A stretch of 64,000 nucleotides of DNA from Papio anubis (GCF_008728515.1 NC_044976.1:31023376-31087375), one strand, 5' to 3'. Shown: positions 36,107 through 48,251, numbered from the stretch's first letter. The notes: generated by a model not told the origin, from the sequence alone. Numbers and translations: made by a program.

Positions 36107-36834
36107 AGTTGTATCATAGCTTAAAGTGCCTGACACAAAGGGTGTCCAATCAGTGGTAGCTATGATGACCACAAAGATGACGACGAGGATGTTGCAGGGA
36201 CTTGGTCATTGGTTGTCTCAAATTTCCTCAACAGGTGTATCCAGTGCCTACCAACCCGGGATGCCTCTAGTGAGGGGCATCGCTGCCTTCCTGGCAACAC
36301 TGCCAGACCATCCTTTTGCTGAAAACTGCCTCCTGGAAGCCATCCCCCCATCTGGCCCACCCAACTCCTTGCTCAGGGTGACCCAGCTGGCCCAGCCTCT
36401 GGCCTCCGGCCCCTTTGTTAAAAGTCTGCATGAGAGGTCTCAGAGAAGGCTGGAGGCTGGATCCAGCTGCTGGACTTCTCCCTTTGCCAGAAGGGAAGGG
36501 AACCCCGGTGGCTTCCTAGGCAGGAGATTCTCAGTGAGTCTTGTTCTCGCTGCTCAAACTTCCTTTTCCGCACACTGAGAAGAAATAAGTGGAAGAAAAA
36601 ATCCCTGTGTTGTCTAAACCTCCCCTCATACCTCTGACACAGGAATGGCTGGAGGCTGAAGAGGGAATATGATGGCCCAGAGTGACAAGCCCAGGAATCC
36701 TGGCATTCTAGTTGACTCTGGTCCCACCTACTGCCAGGCACGCCCATCTGTGTTTGCGGGCCCCAGGGTGAGTGCCTGTGGGTCTGGCATCAAGGGGTCT
36801 GGTGAGGAAGGCAAGAGTCCAAGGCTTGGAGCCA

Positions 36835-37045
36835 AACAGTTTGGGCTCACACACTGGCTCAGTCCCGCACTACAGTGTGACCTCTGGCAAATCACTCTGC
36901 CTCTCTGAGCATGTTCACCCTCCCGGCATCCATCCCAGAGTTGTGTTGTGGAGAACACAGGAGCTGTTACATGTGAAGAGGAAAGCGCAGGACCTGGCAC
37001 GTGCTAAGTATCTATAAATGTTGCAGTGGGTATTATTATAAAGCG
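36835..37045 (+). repeat. MIR
   Basis: ctcagtcccgcactac, gtgacctctggcaaatcactc and the 3' end cctggcacgtgctaagtatc are MIR text. Confidence 0.65.
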
Positions 37046-37189
37046 CAAGTCCCTCATTTCCCCGAGATGCTCTCTGCATCTGAGTGGGCCAGGGTGGCTG
37101 TGGGAGTGGGTTATGTCAGGCAGGATGACGTCCTGACCCACTTCTGGGTCAGCGGGCCAGGGCTTGAAGCTCCATGCCGATGCCTGCAT

Positions 37190-37295
37190 TTGCAAGGGTG
37201 TGCGTGTGTTTGGAAGGAGGAAAGGGTGTGCACTGGGTGTGCATGTGTGCAAAGGTGTGCATATGCTTGTGTGCATGCACCAAAGGCTGCCCCCA
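37190..37295. repeat. TG-rich low-complexity sequence
   Basis: Repeated gtgtgcatgtgtgc-type motifs. Confidence 0.75.
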
Positions 37296-38084
37296 TCCCA
37301 GGCATTCCCAGGGCAAATGCATACTTGCAGGTACCAGTGCAGTCTCCCTGTAGTGATTCAGGAGGCCCTGCTGTTCACTGTTACTATGGAAACAATGAGG
37401 CAATCCTCAGCCTCCAGGAGATCCTAAGGCGCCAGGAATGAGAGCTGGCCTGGTCTTCCCAGGGAGGGAGACAAATTGGGAGCACAGGGTTCCTGGCATA
37501 GGGCAACCTCGGCCTCTGGGGTGGGGTTCTGGAACTCTGGGTACCCCTGGACCCTCTGGGAAGTCTCCTCACTCCTCCAAGGAAGCCTGGCCCACTGGAA
37601 AGAGCTCAGAGGCAGAGCTAGGTTCTAGTTTGCCTCTGGCTCTAACCCCATGCATAGTCTCAGGGAGGTAACCGGTGCCAGCGGCAGTCTAGAGCTGGGG
37701 TGTGACCTTTCCTCTCACTAGGGCACCTGCCGGCAAGGCTGTGTGAATGTGTATCCTGGAGCCCGGAAGTGTCACGGAGCAGCCTCCTTCATGTGCACTA
37801 CCCTCCACAGTGTCTGGTAGGTTCCCACAGCAGCTCTGCAAGGGAGGCTGGGCTCAGCTACACGCACAGTCCCTCCGCTCCCAGAGCCACACCACACGGG
37901 TGGCTGGAAATTCCCACCACTTTTCTGGGTTATCAGGAGCAGGCTGGGAGGAGAATCCCCCAGGGCTATAGGCACTGAATGCAGCGTTCAGCCTGGACCA
38001 CCCAAGCAGAGCTGGGCCGCTGGAAGGCTTCTGGGAGGCAGATCCCAGTTTAGGGGGCACTTTTAAAAATTTTTATTTCACTTA

Positions 38085-38618
38085 TTTATTTAGAGACAGG
38101 GTCTCGCTCACTGCAACCTCCACTTCCTGGGCTCAACAATCCTCTTGACTCAGCCTCCTGATTACACACCCAGCTAATTAAAAAAATTTTTTTGTGGAGA
38201 TGAGGTCTTACCATGTTGCCCAGGCTGGTCTCAAACTCCTGGACTCCAGCAATCCTCCTGCCTCGGCCTCCCCAAGTGCTGGGATTACAGGCATGAGCCA
38301 CCATGCCCACCAGGAAGTTTCTTTTTTTTTTTTTTTGAGATGGAGTTTCGCTCTGTCACCCAGGCTGGAGTGCAGTGGTGCAATCTCGGCTCACTGCAAG
38401 CTCTGCCTCCCAGGTTCACGCCATTCTCCTGCCTCAGCCTCCTGAGTAGCTGGGACTACAGGCGCCCGCCACCAGGCCTGGCTTATTTTTTGTATTTTTA
38501 ATAGAGATGGGGTTTCACTGTGTTAGCCAGGACGGTCTTGATCTCCTGACCTCATGATCCGCCCGCCTTGGCCTCCCAAAGTGCTGGGATTACAGGCGTG
38601 AGCCACTGCGCCCGACCC
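38085..38618 (-). mobile_element. Two adjacent antisense Alus
   Basis: 38085-38312 is an older deleted copy. 38323-38618 is a younger full-length copy with flanking aggaagtttct / agaaagtttct. Confidence 0.85.
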
Positions 38619-38649
38619 CAGAAAGTTTCTTTTAAAATCTTAATTTTGG

Positions 38650-39547
38650 GCTGGGCTTGGTGGCTCACGCCTGTAATCCCAACACTTTGGGAGGCCAAGG
38701 CGGGTGGATCACGAGGTCAGGCGATCGAGACCAGCCTGGCCATCACAGTGAAACCCCGTCTCTATTAAAAATACAAAAAATTAGGCCAGGCATGTGGCTC
38801 ACACCTATAATCCCAGCACTTTGGGAGGCTAAGGCGGGTGAATCACCTGAGGTCAGGAGTTCGAGACCAGCCTGACCAACATGGAGAAACACTGTCTCTA
38901 CTCAAAGTACAAAATTAGCCGGGCGTGGTGGCGCATGCCTGTAATCCCAGATAATCAGGAGGCTGAGGCAGGAGAATCGCTTGAACCTGGGAGGCAGAGG
39001 TTGCAGTGAGCCGAGACCACACCATCTCCAGCCTGGGCAACAAGAGCAAAACTCCGTCTCAACAAACAAACAAAAACTAAAAAGCCAGGCATGGTGGCGC
39101 ATGCCTGTAATCCCAGCTATTTGGGAGGCTGAGGCAGGAGAATCACTTGAATCTGGGAGGCGGAGGTTGCAGCGAGCTGAGATCGCGTCACTGGGCTCCA
39201 GCCCGGGCAACAGTGCCAGACTCCGTGCCAAAAAAAAAAAAAAAAATTGGCCGGGTGCAGTGGCTCACGCCTGTAATCCCAGCACTTTGGGAGGCCGAGG
39301 CGGGTGGATCACGAGGTTAGGAGATCGAGACCATCCTGGCTAACACGGTGAAACCCTGTCTCTATTAAAAAAAAAAAAAAAAAATTAGCCGGGCATGATG
39401 GCGGGTGCCTGTAGTCCCAGTTACTCAGGAGACTGAGGCAGGAGAATGGCGTGAACCCGGGAGGCAGAGCTTGCAGAGAGCTAGATCAAGCCACTGCACT
39501 CCAGCCTGGGCCACAGAGCGAGACTCTATCTCAAAAAAAAAAAAAAA
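38650..39547 (+). mobile_element. Nested plus-strand Alu cluster
   Basis: The whole block is flanked by aaatcttaattttg (about 38636-38648 and 39545-39559). A first Alu (38650-38783, resuming about 39080-39247) is split by a second (38784-39075). A third (39249-39547, AluY) sits in its poly(A) tail. Confidence 0.8.
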
Positions 39548-40980
39548 ATCTTAATTTTGACTCAAGTCTCAAATATCCTCCATGTCCAGGTTTTAATACA
39601 TTCAGACAGAAGGGAATATAAAGTTGCAAGTGAAGACTCAGCCTCCTGCCCTCTGCTCCACTTCCAAGAAGTGACCGGTCCCTTTGCCATAACCCAGGAA
39701 TGACTTTCAAATGGTCCCGTCCAAGCTAGACCAAGAGAAGTGGCAGGATTGAGTTCCCCAGCAATGGAATTGTGGAAGAAAGATCTCAATGTTTTGATTA
39801 CAGAGGCTCTGAAGGGGCCAGTTCTGATTGAGGGGAGCAGAAATAGGGCAGGCCTGGCTGGGTGATCTCAGGCAAGTCACTGTCCCTCTCTGGTCAACAC
39901 CTGAGGCCCTTCCAGCTATGAGCTGCTTTCACCAGCAAAAGGAAAAGCGATTACTCTCCTGGGCAAGTGTGGCCTGGATGTGACCCCAGATGCTGGCATT
40001 ACTTCACCCATCCACCAAAGCCAACTCCCATATGGGAGAGATTAGGGTTGGGAGACGGTCACGGAGCCCCTTCATCTGGTGTGGGGAAGATCCTGGTCAT
40101 CTGGGGCAGGGGTTGCTGGGCTGGTGGGACATTATTAGGGGAAAGGAAGATGGAGGGAGAAGAGCTGGGGTGGGAGGTGAGAGTTCAGGCTTGTCTTAGA
40201 GAGTCTCTGGTAGGCAGCAGGGAGCCATGGAAGGTTATTAAGCAGGGAGGAAGGTAATCAGATTTAGAGAAACTGATCAGAGCAGGGAAGCTGTGGGAAG
40301 GCCAGAGCCGTAATACTGGGCAGATATGACCAGGAAGTGAGTGGCACTGGGGAGAAGAGGGCAGGTCTGAGACCTCCTCTGCCACAGTGGAAGAAAGCAG
40401 GTGTAGGAGTGAGGAAGAGGGAGGGGTCCCAGAAGGCGTGGGGCCTCGGCCTCCTTTGGTGGGTGGAGGGCGCCCAAGGGCAGGACGGGCTGAGGGAGAA
40501 GGTGATGGGGTGACCATTGGCAGGCTTACATCAGGGTGTCTGCGGGCTTCTGGCAGCAAGTCCCGGACGTGGCTGGAAAGGCAGGTTTTACAGAAAATGG
40601 ACCAGAGGGGTTGTTTTTGCCAACTTTCCCCAAAAGAAAAAAGGCCATGCCAGGATTTGAACCTGGATCTGTCACCCCGGGAAATCTGTACTCTCATATT
40701 GAGGAACCAGCTAAGATGCAGCACTTTCTCTATCTCTTGGGCTCCCTGACACTGGACTTGGCATGCAGCTCAGTGCTTTTACCCAGGAGTCGGGGCTCTT
40801 CTTGGGGACCCATTGCAGCCATCTCCATCTTGCAGAGCTCAGCAGTCTCAGGGGTTCTGCCAGCAGGATCTTCAAGCCCAAACTTCTGTTTGGAGAAGGA
40901 TCATCTCAAGCAGGCCCAGCCTTCCTGGTCTCCCAACACCAGGGGTTGCCTAGAAGCCACGCGGAGCCCTGTGAGTACTG
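39548..40980. other. Gene-free spacer with old L2/MIR-like pieces
   Basis: 40200-40300 resembles antisense L2 (aagcagggaggaaggtaatc). 40630-40700 has a gaacctggat T-arm-like motif (see rejected items). No gene recognised. Confidence 0.5.
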
Positions 40981-40989
40981 ACAGCCAAC

Positions 40990-41190
40990 ATTAGCTGGGC
41001 ACTGACTGGGCGCAGGCGCTACGCCAAGCACCTCGCAGGCTCCCTCCCTCTTAATCCTCACAGCAGCCCTTCCAGTGCTATTATTATTGTTTCCATTTAC
41101 AGACCAGGGAACCAACTGAAGCTTCCACAGGTCAAGGGCCTTGTCCCACTCCACCGTTGGGCGGGTAACGCTGCTGTGTGACCTGGGCCC
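40990..41190 (-). repeat. MIR
   Basis: cattagctgggcactgactgg, ccaagcacctcgcaggctc and the acagaccagggaaccaactg core fit reverse MIR. Confidence 0.65.
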
Positions 41191-41811
41191 CACATATAAA
41201 GTGAGGGACTTTGCTTGAGGGCCCCCAGAACCTCATACCCCATCCCTGACTTTGGGTCTGCAGTTCCAGCTCCCAGGACTTTCCCACCCCTTGCCCCAGC
41301 GTGCTGTTCCTCAGGGCCCAGCTCCGTTGAGAACAGCCAGGCCCACCCCCTCCCCCTCCCGGGCTGTGCTCCTGGCAGCTCTGCCGCCCTAGGCTCTGGT
41401 CCGGGGGTGGTCCCTGGCAGAGAGGGGGCTGGGCCGAAGATGGGATGCTGGGGCTGAGATGCGGGGTATTCAGAGACCCCCAGGCCCCCACCTCAGAGTC
41501 CACTGTGCTCTAGGCTGGGGTGGGCAGGGCCTTTTGGAAAGGGGTGGCTTGGGGTTTTAATCACTTTTTCAATGTTTGTTTGTGTAATTCAGCCCCGAAA
41601 TGCTTTTCCCTCCATCTGTCCCACCATCTGCTCCCGTCAGGATTTTCCAAACCGTTTGGGACCAAAGAGGCAACAAGGTAGGGGGTGGGGGGCAGGGGGT
41701 AGGGTGGCTGGGCATCTGAGGGGGCTGGGGAGGGGCCACCTTCACCCACTTCATTGAGAGGTTTCCAGAGAGGGCCTGGGCTCCTGAGTCACACAGAACT
41801 GGGTTCAATTT

Positions 41812-42421
41812 TTTCTTTTTTTAGAGACAGGGTCTTGCTTTGTTGCCCAGGCTGGAGTGCAGTGGTGCAATCACAGCTCAAATTCCTCAAAATTCCTGGG
41901 CTCAAGCAATCCTCCCACCTCAGCCTCCCAAGTAGCTCAGACTACAGGTGCCTGCCACCATGCCCAAGTAATTTTTGCTTTTTTTTTTTTTTTTTTTTTT
42001 TTTTGAGAAGGAGTCTCGCTCTGTCACCCAGGCTGGAGTGCGGTGGCGTGATCTCGGCTCACTTCAAGCTCTGCCTCCCGGGTTCACACCATTCTTCTGC
42101 CTCAGCCTCCTGAGTAGCTGGGACTACAGGTGCCCACCACCACGCCCGGCTAATTTTTTTGTATTTTTAGTAGAGACGGGGTCTCACCATGTTAGCCAGG
42201 ATGATCTCAATCTCCTGACCTTGTGATCTGCCCGCCTCAGCTTCCCAAAGTGCTGGGATTACAGGTGTGAGCCACGGCACCCGGCCAATTTTTGCATTTT
42301 TTGTAGTGACGGGATCTTGCTACATTGCCCAGGCTGACCTCAAACTTCTGGCCTTAAGTGATCCTCCCTCCTCAGCCTCCCAAAATGCTGGGGGTACAGA
42401 TGTGAACCACCACACCTGGCC
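41812..42421 (-). mobile_element. Antisense Alu with another antisense Alu inserted
   Basis: The outer AluJ-like copy (41812-41979 and 42286-42421) is interrupted by a younger full-length Alu (41980-42285). The duplicated target is aatttttgc. Confidence 0.9.
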
Positions 42422-42620
42422 AGAACTGGGTTCAAATTCTGACACTGTTGCTTTCTTGCTGTGTTACCTCAGACAGGTGACTTTACTTCTCTGAGCCCCA
42501 GTTTTCCTATCTGTAAAATGGCAGTTAACATTATTGATTCCTGGGGATCATTGCAGATCCAGTGAGGTGACGTGTGCAGAGTGCTCTGCACACTGTAGGC
42601 GCTTGAGATATTGCGTCTGT
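42422..42620 (+). repeat. MIR
   Basis: actgggttcaaattctgac, ctgagccccagttttcctatctg and gcacactgtaggcgcttgag are MIR text. Confidence 0.75.
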
Positions 42621-44870
42621 CTCTCTGGTATCCCAGGAGCAGTTCTGTCCCTCCCTTGTTAGTGGTAGAGGAGGGTAGTCACCCCTGATTTATGTGCCCC
42701 TCTCCTCCCTCCTCAGATGCTGGGAAAGTCCCCTCCCCTGGAACTTGCTCGCCCTTCCATGGACCTGCTACTGCCTGGCTCTCTCAATTACCTGCCTCTG
42801 CTTCTACCCCACCCCTGCCTCTCCCTCCTCCTGGGTGCCTCAGTCTGAGGTGGGAGGGACTAAGTATCACCAGCAAGGACACCGCCCCACACACAAGAGG
42901 CTTCTAGGGTCAGGAGGCCTCATCCATTCATGCTTACATCACCTGTCTGATCTCTCTGCTCAGAAAGGGGAAGAGACTTGCTCCAGGTTGTCCAGAGCGA
43001 GGGACCCAGGGCTGCTGCCCGGCTGCCTCTCGGCCCCCCTTTTCATGGCCATATCTTAGGGCACTAGGGCTTGGACCAAGTGCCGTGTTGTGCAGTGTGG
43101 GGAGGCCTGAACCTTTTTTGGCTGTTGGGGGGTGGGCTTCCAATGCTTCTTGGTCCCCCTGGAAGGTACAGGTGGCTGATGGGAAGTAGCAGCAGAACCC
43201 ACTAGGGTCCACACTCTGCCTCCAGAACCACCCTACACAGTCTAGGCACAGGGAAAGACAAAGGCAGGAGGGGGCTCGTGGGGAGGCGAGACATGGCCTT
43301 GCCTTCCAAAACCCCTATCTATTGGGGAGACAGAATGTAGACTGGGGGTCCTGAAGGCAGGGCACCAGAGTCACCCTCAAAGAAGAAAGGTGGTTGGTGG
43401 TGGGGGTGCTGGTGGTGGGAAGAAGTCAGCCCCTGAGGGGGTGAGCCTACAGAAGACTGAGATGGGAAAGTGGGGAGAAGGCAGAGAGGAAGCTGAGCAG
43501 CCCAAGATGGGGATAAAACAAGTCCCCCAAGTTTAAAGAGGAGGATCCAGACCACTCAGGAGAGAGAGGAAGGGGTGATTGGGGAGGGGGTGAGGCAGGG
43601 CAGGACAGTCTCCCTGACCCCAGCACAGCTGGCCCCCCAAGCCTGGTGGGGAAACAGGAAGGAGCTTGCCACTGGAGGGCCCTGGGGTGGGGGCTGAGCA
43701 GAGAGTCTCTCCCAGCCCCCAGGTCCTCACGCAGGAGGCAGCTGGGAACCACCCACGCTCATCTGGCGTCTCTCACGCCTCCACTGGGGGTCCCAACATC
43801 AGAGCCAAGGCACACAGTGGAGCCGGTGTTCCGGAGAGCCCAGCTGTCCCCACCCCACCCCAGCCTGGCTCCTCAGTTCCTCCAGCTGAGACCTCCCCCC
43901 CTGCCTCCAAGCAGGAGGGACTAAGGCTAGACTCTGAGGACTTGAGAGGCTTGGTGTGGGAGCCTGGAGGTGGAGCCCTGGGGAACCAGAAGGGGCTGAG
44001 CTGCCGATGCTGAAGAAACTCCGGGCTGGGAAGGGCCCTCCGGGCAGACGGCTAATGCTGCCGGCTTTACCTGCAAAGTAAATCCAGAAACCAGACTCAC
44101 CCCGGCCATCTCTCAACCTGAAATGGCCCCCTGCTCCCACCTTGCCCCCAACTCCTCAAAGTCTGTTCTTGACATAATAGCCCAAGGAAGCTGACCACAT
44201 AGAGGTCACACCCTCTCACTCTGCTCAAAGCCCCCAGGACTTCCCATCTCATCTGGAATAAAAAGCCTAAAGTCATTATCATAGACCCCTAGGCTCTAGA
44301 TGGCCCCAATGGCAGTTACCATTCTAACTGCCACACCCCAATCCCAACGTTTAAAAACACACGTCTAATATCAACATGAATATTGTGTCCATTGTTTTTG
44401 TCTGCGTCTGTAGTCCCATTACCTAGATAGAACAATGCTGGCTGCAGAACTAGTGTTTTATACGTATTTGTGGAATGAATGGATGAGGGTGCATACATTG
44501 GAAAAATTATTTGAACCCTCTGAGCCCATTTCTTCATGGGGACAATAAGGACGAACCTCTAGAAATGGAAAAAGGACAAAATCTCAGTCCAGCATGCGGA
44601 GATTGTTGCTGAGGCTGGGGGCAGGAGGAGCTGGGCTGGGGGTCATTGACTCTGGAGAGGAGCTGTGCGCTGGGCAGGCAGTGGGCAGGTGCCACAGGAT
44701 CCCCAGGCAGAAGATGTTCTGCTCTCCTGTCATGGCCTGCACAGTCAGAGGCTGGGGAGGGAGGAAGGGAGGGGGTTTCCTTGATTGGAGGGGGGAGTGG
44801 GAGGAGCAGCTGATACCAAAGTTGGGAGGTGGGATTAATTCTGAGAGGGGGTCGGGGTGAGGTCTGGAGT
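42621..44870. other. Gene-free sequence upstream of HPCA
   Basis: GC-moderate sequence without recognisable repeats or genes. Open frames are short and on both strands, with no splice support. Confidence 0.5.
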
Positions 44871-44892
44871 GGTCCAAGGTGGAGGTGGGGAA

Positions 44893-44949
44893 GGGGGCGT
44901 GTCTGGCCCCCTACCCCGTGTCTGGGGGCGTGTCTGGCCCTCTACCCCG
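44893..44949 (+). repeat. Two tandem GC-box units upstream of HPCA
   Basis: Two near-identical 26-nt copies (44893-44918 and 44924-44949, period 31) each contain GGGGGCGTGTCTGGCC followed by a CTACCCCG end. GGGGGCGTG resembles an Sp/KLF site. They differ at one base (cccc versus ccct). Confidence 0.8.
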
Positions 44950-45339
44950 AAGACCTCAGTAGCTGGAGGAATGGGCGCTCCACCCTTCCCGAAGAGCTCC
45001 CAGCTCCGTTAGTTGAGAGTTGAGGCGCAGGAGCGGGGAGGGTGCCCAGGGTGCCGATTCGGCCCTCGAAGCGACGTGCGGCTCAGAGCCCAGGTGGGCA
45101 TGGGGAAGGAAGCGGGGGCGGAGTGGCCGGGGATCGCCCCCGGCTCAGTAGAGAGGCCTCTTGGCACTACCCTGTCCCTCCGTTCCGGCCACCAGAGCTG
45201 AGGTGCCGAGGAGAGGGGCGCCGTGGTCCTCGTCCCCGGGTAGGCTGCTCCCTCGAGGGGGGCCAGGAAACCGAGGGCGTCCCCTTCTCTCTCCGGGGCG
45301 GGGGGGCGGGGGGCGGAGCCTAGCGCGCCGCTCCCCCAC

Positions 45340-45494
45340 CCCCAGGGCTGGCGGGGACCCCCTCAGGGGAGGGGCTCCGGGTGAGCGCTGCGGGGCGTCT
45401 CCCTCGCAGTCCCGCCCGCCCCTCCGGCCGCCCCTGCCGCGCGCGCCGCAGCAGCGCCGCCTTCCCTGCGCAGTCGGTGTCTCCGCGTCGCTGG
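45340..45494 (+). other. HPCA: HPCA noncoding exon 1 (5' end approximate)
   Basis: A GC-rich segment ends at a strong donor, CGCTGG|gtgagt (45495-45500), within the CpG island upstream of the HPCA coding exons. It pairs with the acceptor at 47851-47852. The 5' boundary is unknown. A weaker donor (CCCAG|gtgggc near 45092) could define an alternative first exon. Confidence 0.6.
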
Positions 45495-45745
45495 GTGAGT
45501 GGGGGCAGCTCCAGCCGGGGCCAGGGGATGAGGGCAGGGGGTTCCCGGAGCCGGGGGCCCACGTCCAGGGCTTCCCAACACCGCCGCTCCCGGGCTTCCC
45601 GGGAATCCTTGTCCCTGGGTGGCGGGGGGCGCAGGGGACCGGGGAGCGCGTGGTGCTCTCCAGGGTCCTGAACGCCGAGTGGCCAGCCCCGAGGAGCCGC
45701 GTTCGACCGCCCGGGAGCGCCCCCTCCAGGAGGGGCCACGCGCCG

Positions 45746-45765
45746 GGCGCTGTCCTAGTGCTGAG
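45746..45765 (-). promoter_or_regulatory. HPCA: RE1/NRSE-like motif in HPCA intron 1
   Basis: The + strand reads GGCGCTGTCCTAGTGCTGAG. Both half-sites of the REST element (GGACAGCGCC and a TCAGCAC half, reading the minus strand) are present, but the spacing is one base shorter than the canonical 21-mer. HPCA is neuron-restricted, which fits REST control, but binding is inferred. Confidence 0.4.
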
Positions 45766-46129
45766 CGGATGGAGGCGGGGGCTGGGGGCCAGAGCTGAGG
45801 GAGGTTTGGAGCTGGTCCCCGGCTTCTCAGGTCGAGCTGAGGTGGGTCTTCCCATATGGGGGACTTGAGGTCTTTGCGGACAGCTGAATCTTCTTCCAAC
45901 CGGGGGGGGCAACTCCGAGAGTGGCAGGGCGGAGGGGGCACTGGAGGAGCTCTCCTGCTCTGCGCATCTCTCTGCCCCCACCCCGGTGACCCAGTTCCTT
46001 GGACCTTGAGGAGGGCAGTGAGGGACATGCCCCAGCCCTTCTCATTTCCTCAGCCCTTTTCCACTCGCTTGTCTGGTGGGTCCTTAGCCTGGGCCATAGA
46101 GGCTGGTCTAGAAAGGAGGGGGACCAACT

Positions 46130-46440
46130 TACAGAAACATGCATGTGACACACCACCTAGGACACACACAGGTCCTCCAAATGACCACACGGGCTCATTC
46201 CCTCACTCTGTGACGGGTGCATACCTGATCACATGCACATCTGAGGCACATGCAGGGACATAGATGGAAAGACACGGCAGGCGAATGCAATACAAAAACC
46301 AGCGGCACACATTATGCATGAGCATATGCACTCACAACACACCCATTCACATGTGTGCAGAGCTTCATGCACATGTATGCACAAATAATCCCCTCTTTGC
46401 CCCAAGTGGGTGGGGGTCACCTGCACACACCCCTACATTC
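46130..46440. repeat. CA-rich low-complexity sequence in HPCA intron 1
   Basis: Irregular cacaca/catgca motifs, partly complementary to the TG-rich block 300 bases further on. Confidence 0.6.
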
Positions 46441-46724
46441 CTGTGCAGAACTGGCTGGCTGTTTCCTCTTCATTGCCTTCTACTCAGTCTCCACAATCTA
46501 ACCTGCACTCAGGGGGCCTTTCAGGACTAGATGAAAGGTAAGTGTTGGGGAGGCTTGGATGGGCTTGGGGGGGGGTCTCCTTGGAAAAGGGGCCCCCAGC
46601 AGGTCTGGGAAGGTTTGCAGTTCCCTCTCCTGGGACCTGGCAGCACCCCTGGGAAAACTGAAGGAAAACAAAGAAAAATGGCAAGGGTGCCTGAAGGTCC
46701 CACGTGCAGCTGGCCATGTGAGAG

Positions 46725-46925
46725 GTGTCGGCATGCGAGTTGGCGTGTGATGGCATGTGTGAGACATGTGGGGTCGTGGGCTGGTGTGTCTTGATGCACA
46801 GGGTATGGGAGTTGTGCGTGGTGCCATGTGTCGATTCGTGTGAGTTGCGGAGCAGAGGGAATGTCGTCATGTGTGGAGGCATGCTGACCCATGGGTGGGC
46901 GTGGGCTGGTATGTGAGTGGCATGG
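46725..46925. repeat. TG-rich low-complexity sequence in HPCA intron 1
   Basis: Irregular ggcatgtgtgag/gtgtgtcttgatg motifs. Confidence 0.6.
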
Positions 46926-47034
46926 GATCCAGGGTGTGGATCTGGTGAGCTATGAAGCATATAGTTATCGGTATATGTTTGTTTGCACAGTTTTTGCATG
47001 AGTTTTGTGGCACCTGGGTATATGTAAGTCATTT

Positions 47035-47240
47035 TTATTTATTTAACACTTATCTAGCACTTATCTGTGCAGCCATGGTTCTAAGTGCTTCCCACTTATT
47101 AACTAATTTAATCCCCACAACTATCCTCTTAGGTAAGTACTGTTATTACCCCACTTTAAAGATGAGGCAGAGAGAGTTTAAGGAACTTGCCCAAGGTCAC
47201 GTAGCTGGTAAGAGGAGGAGCTGGGATTCAAACCTAGGTG
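47035..47240 (-). repeat. MIR
   Basis: cttatctagcacttatctgtg, cactttaaagatgaggcagag and cttgcccaaggtcacgtagc are reverse MIR text. Confidence 0.75.
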
Positions 47241-47449
47241 ATCTGACTCTGGAGCCCACAGTAACACCTCCCTCTGCTGCCTCTTGTTGGGCACACCTGT
47301 CAGAGGGAGAACAGGGCAGTGTCTGGGCTGCGGATATGTTTTGTGCTGAACAGGCACATATGAGGCAATGAGAAGGCAGTGGGTAGGACGGAGGAGGATC
47401 AGAAGGTTTTTCTGCACCTCTGTGGGCAACTCTAGGAGTCAGCCTCATC

Positions 47450-47615
47450 ATGCCATGGCTGTGTGACCTGAAGCAGCCACCTCACATCTGTAAGCCTGCC
47501 TTCTCATCTGTAAAATGGGGAAAGTCCCCATACCACCTGTTGTGAGGGTGAAATGGTGTGCATTTGTGAAGGCTTAGTGGCTGGCACCGAGAAGGGCCTC
47601 AGTAAATGTGAAGCC
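47450..47615 (+). repeat. MIR
   Basis: gctgtgtgacctgaagcag and cttctcatctgtaaaatggggaaag are MIR text, ending just before HPCA exon 2. Confidence 0.75.
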
Positions 47616-47852
47616 CCCCTTCCCTTCCTCCCTCTCCCAGGAAAGTGTATGATCCAGGGAGATAGTGTGGAGCATGGCACAGATACAGGACGCCTGGGTC
47701 TAGACTGTATGACCTTGGGCCAGTTCCTCTCTTTCCCTGAGTCAAACGAGAGGTGGGGATGGCTGTTGGCAGGGGGAGCCATCTGGAGCAGTGTCTAGTA
47801 TCCAGGAGGGCCTGATCACTACTCTCTGCCCTTGACCCCCTTGGGGACCCAG

Positions 47853-48251
47853 GTGGGACTTGGCTCGGCGGCCATGGGCAAGCAGAACAGCAAGCTGCGG
47901 CCCGAGATGTTGCAGGACCTGCGGGAGAACACGGAGTTCTCAGAGCTGGAGCTGCAGGAGTGGTACAAGGGCTTCCTCAAGGACTGCCCCACAGGAATCC
48001 TCAACGTGGACGAGTTCAAGAAGATCTACGCCAACTTCTTTCCCTATGGTGACGCCTCCAAGTTTGCCGAGCACGTCTTCCGCACCTTTGACACCAACAG
48101 CGATGGCACCATAGACTTTCGGGAGTTCATCATTGCGCTGAGCGTGACCTCACGCGGCCGCCTGGAGCAGAAGCTCATGTGGGCCTTCAGCATGTATGAC
48201 CTGGACGGCAATGGCTACATCAGCCGGGAGGAGATGCTGGAGATCGTGCAG
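47853..48251 (+). CDS. HPCA: HPCA exon 2 (first coding exon; CDS from 47874)
   Basis: The acceptor is ggggacccag|GTGGGA. ATG at 47874 sits in ggcggccATGG, a strong Kozak context. It codes residues 1-126 (through EIVQ) and ends at GTGCAG|gtgggc, covering EF-hands 1-3. Confidence 0.96.

Larger units (their letters stand above)
45020..45770 (+). promoter_or_regulatory. HPCA: HPCA CpG-island promoter
   Basis: CpG-dense DNA (e.g. cgcgcgccgcag near 45438) covers the putative noncoding exon 1 and the start of intron 1. There is no TATA box. A tandem GC-box repeat lies just upstream (44893-44949) and an RE1-like site just downstream (45746-45765). Confidence 0.7.

Noticed and set aside
36160..36192. 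Sequence resembling an Asp/Lys-rich epitope-tag coding stretch
   Set aside because: It partly resembles a FLAG-like codon pattern, but it has mismatches, lies in no expressed frame and sits at the end of a MIR interrupted by an Alu. Vector contamination is not supported.
40640..40700. tRNA-like T arm on the minus strand (CCAGGTTCAAATCCTGG followed by a T run)
   Set aside because: The T-arm stem and a downstream T6 run look like a tRNA gene, but no upstream segment pairs with the CATGGCC acceptor side and no proper A box is in place. A MIR head, which descends from a tRNA, explains it better.
45145..46028. Large open frames (up to 278 codons) over the HPCA promoter island
   Set aside because: Same GC-rich artefact, with overlapping frames on both strands and no conserved motif.
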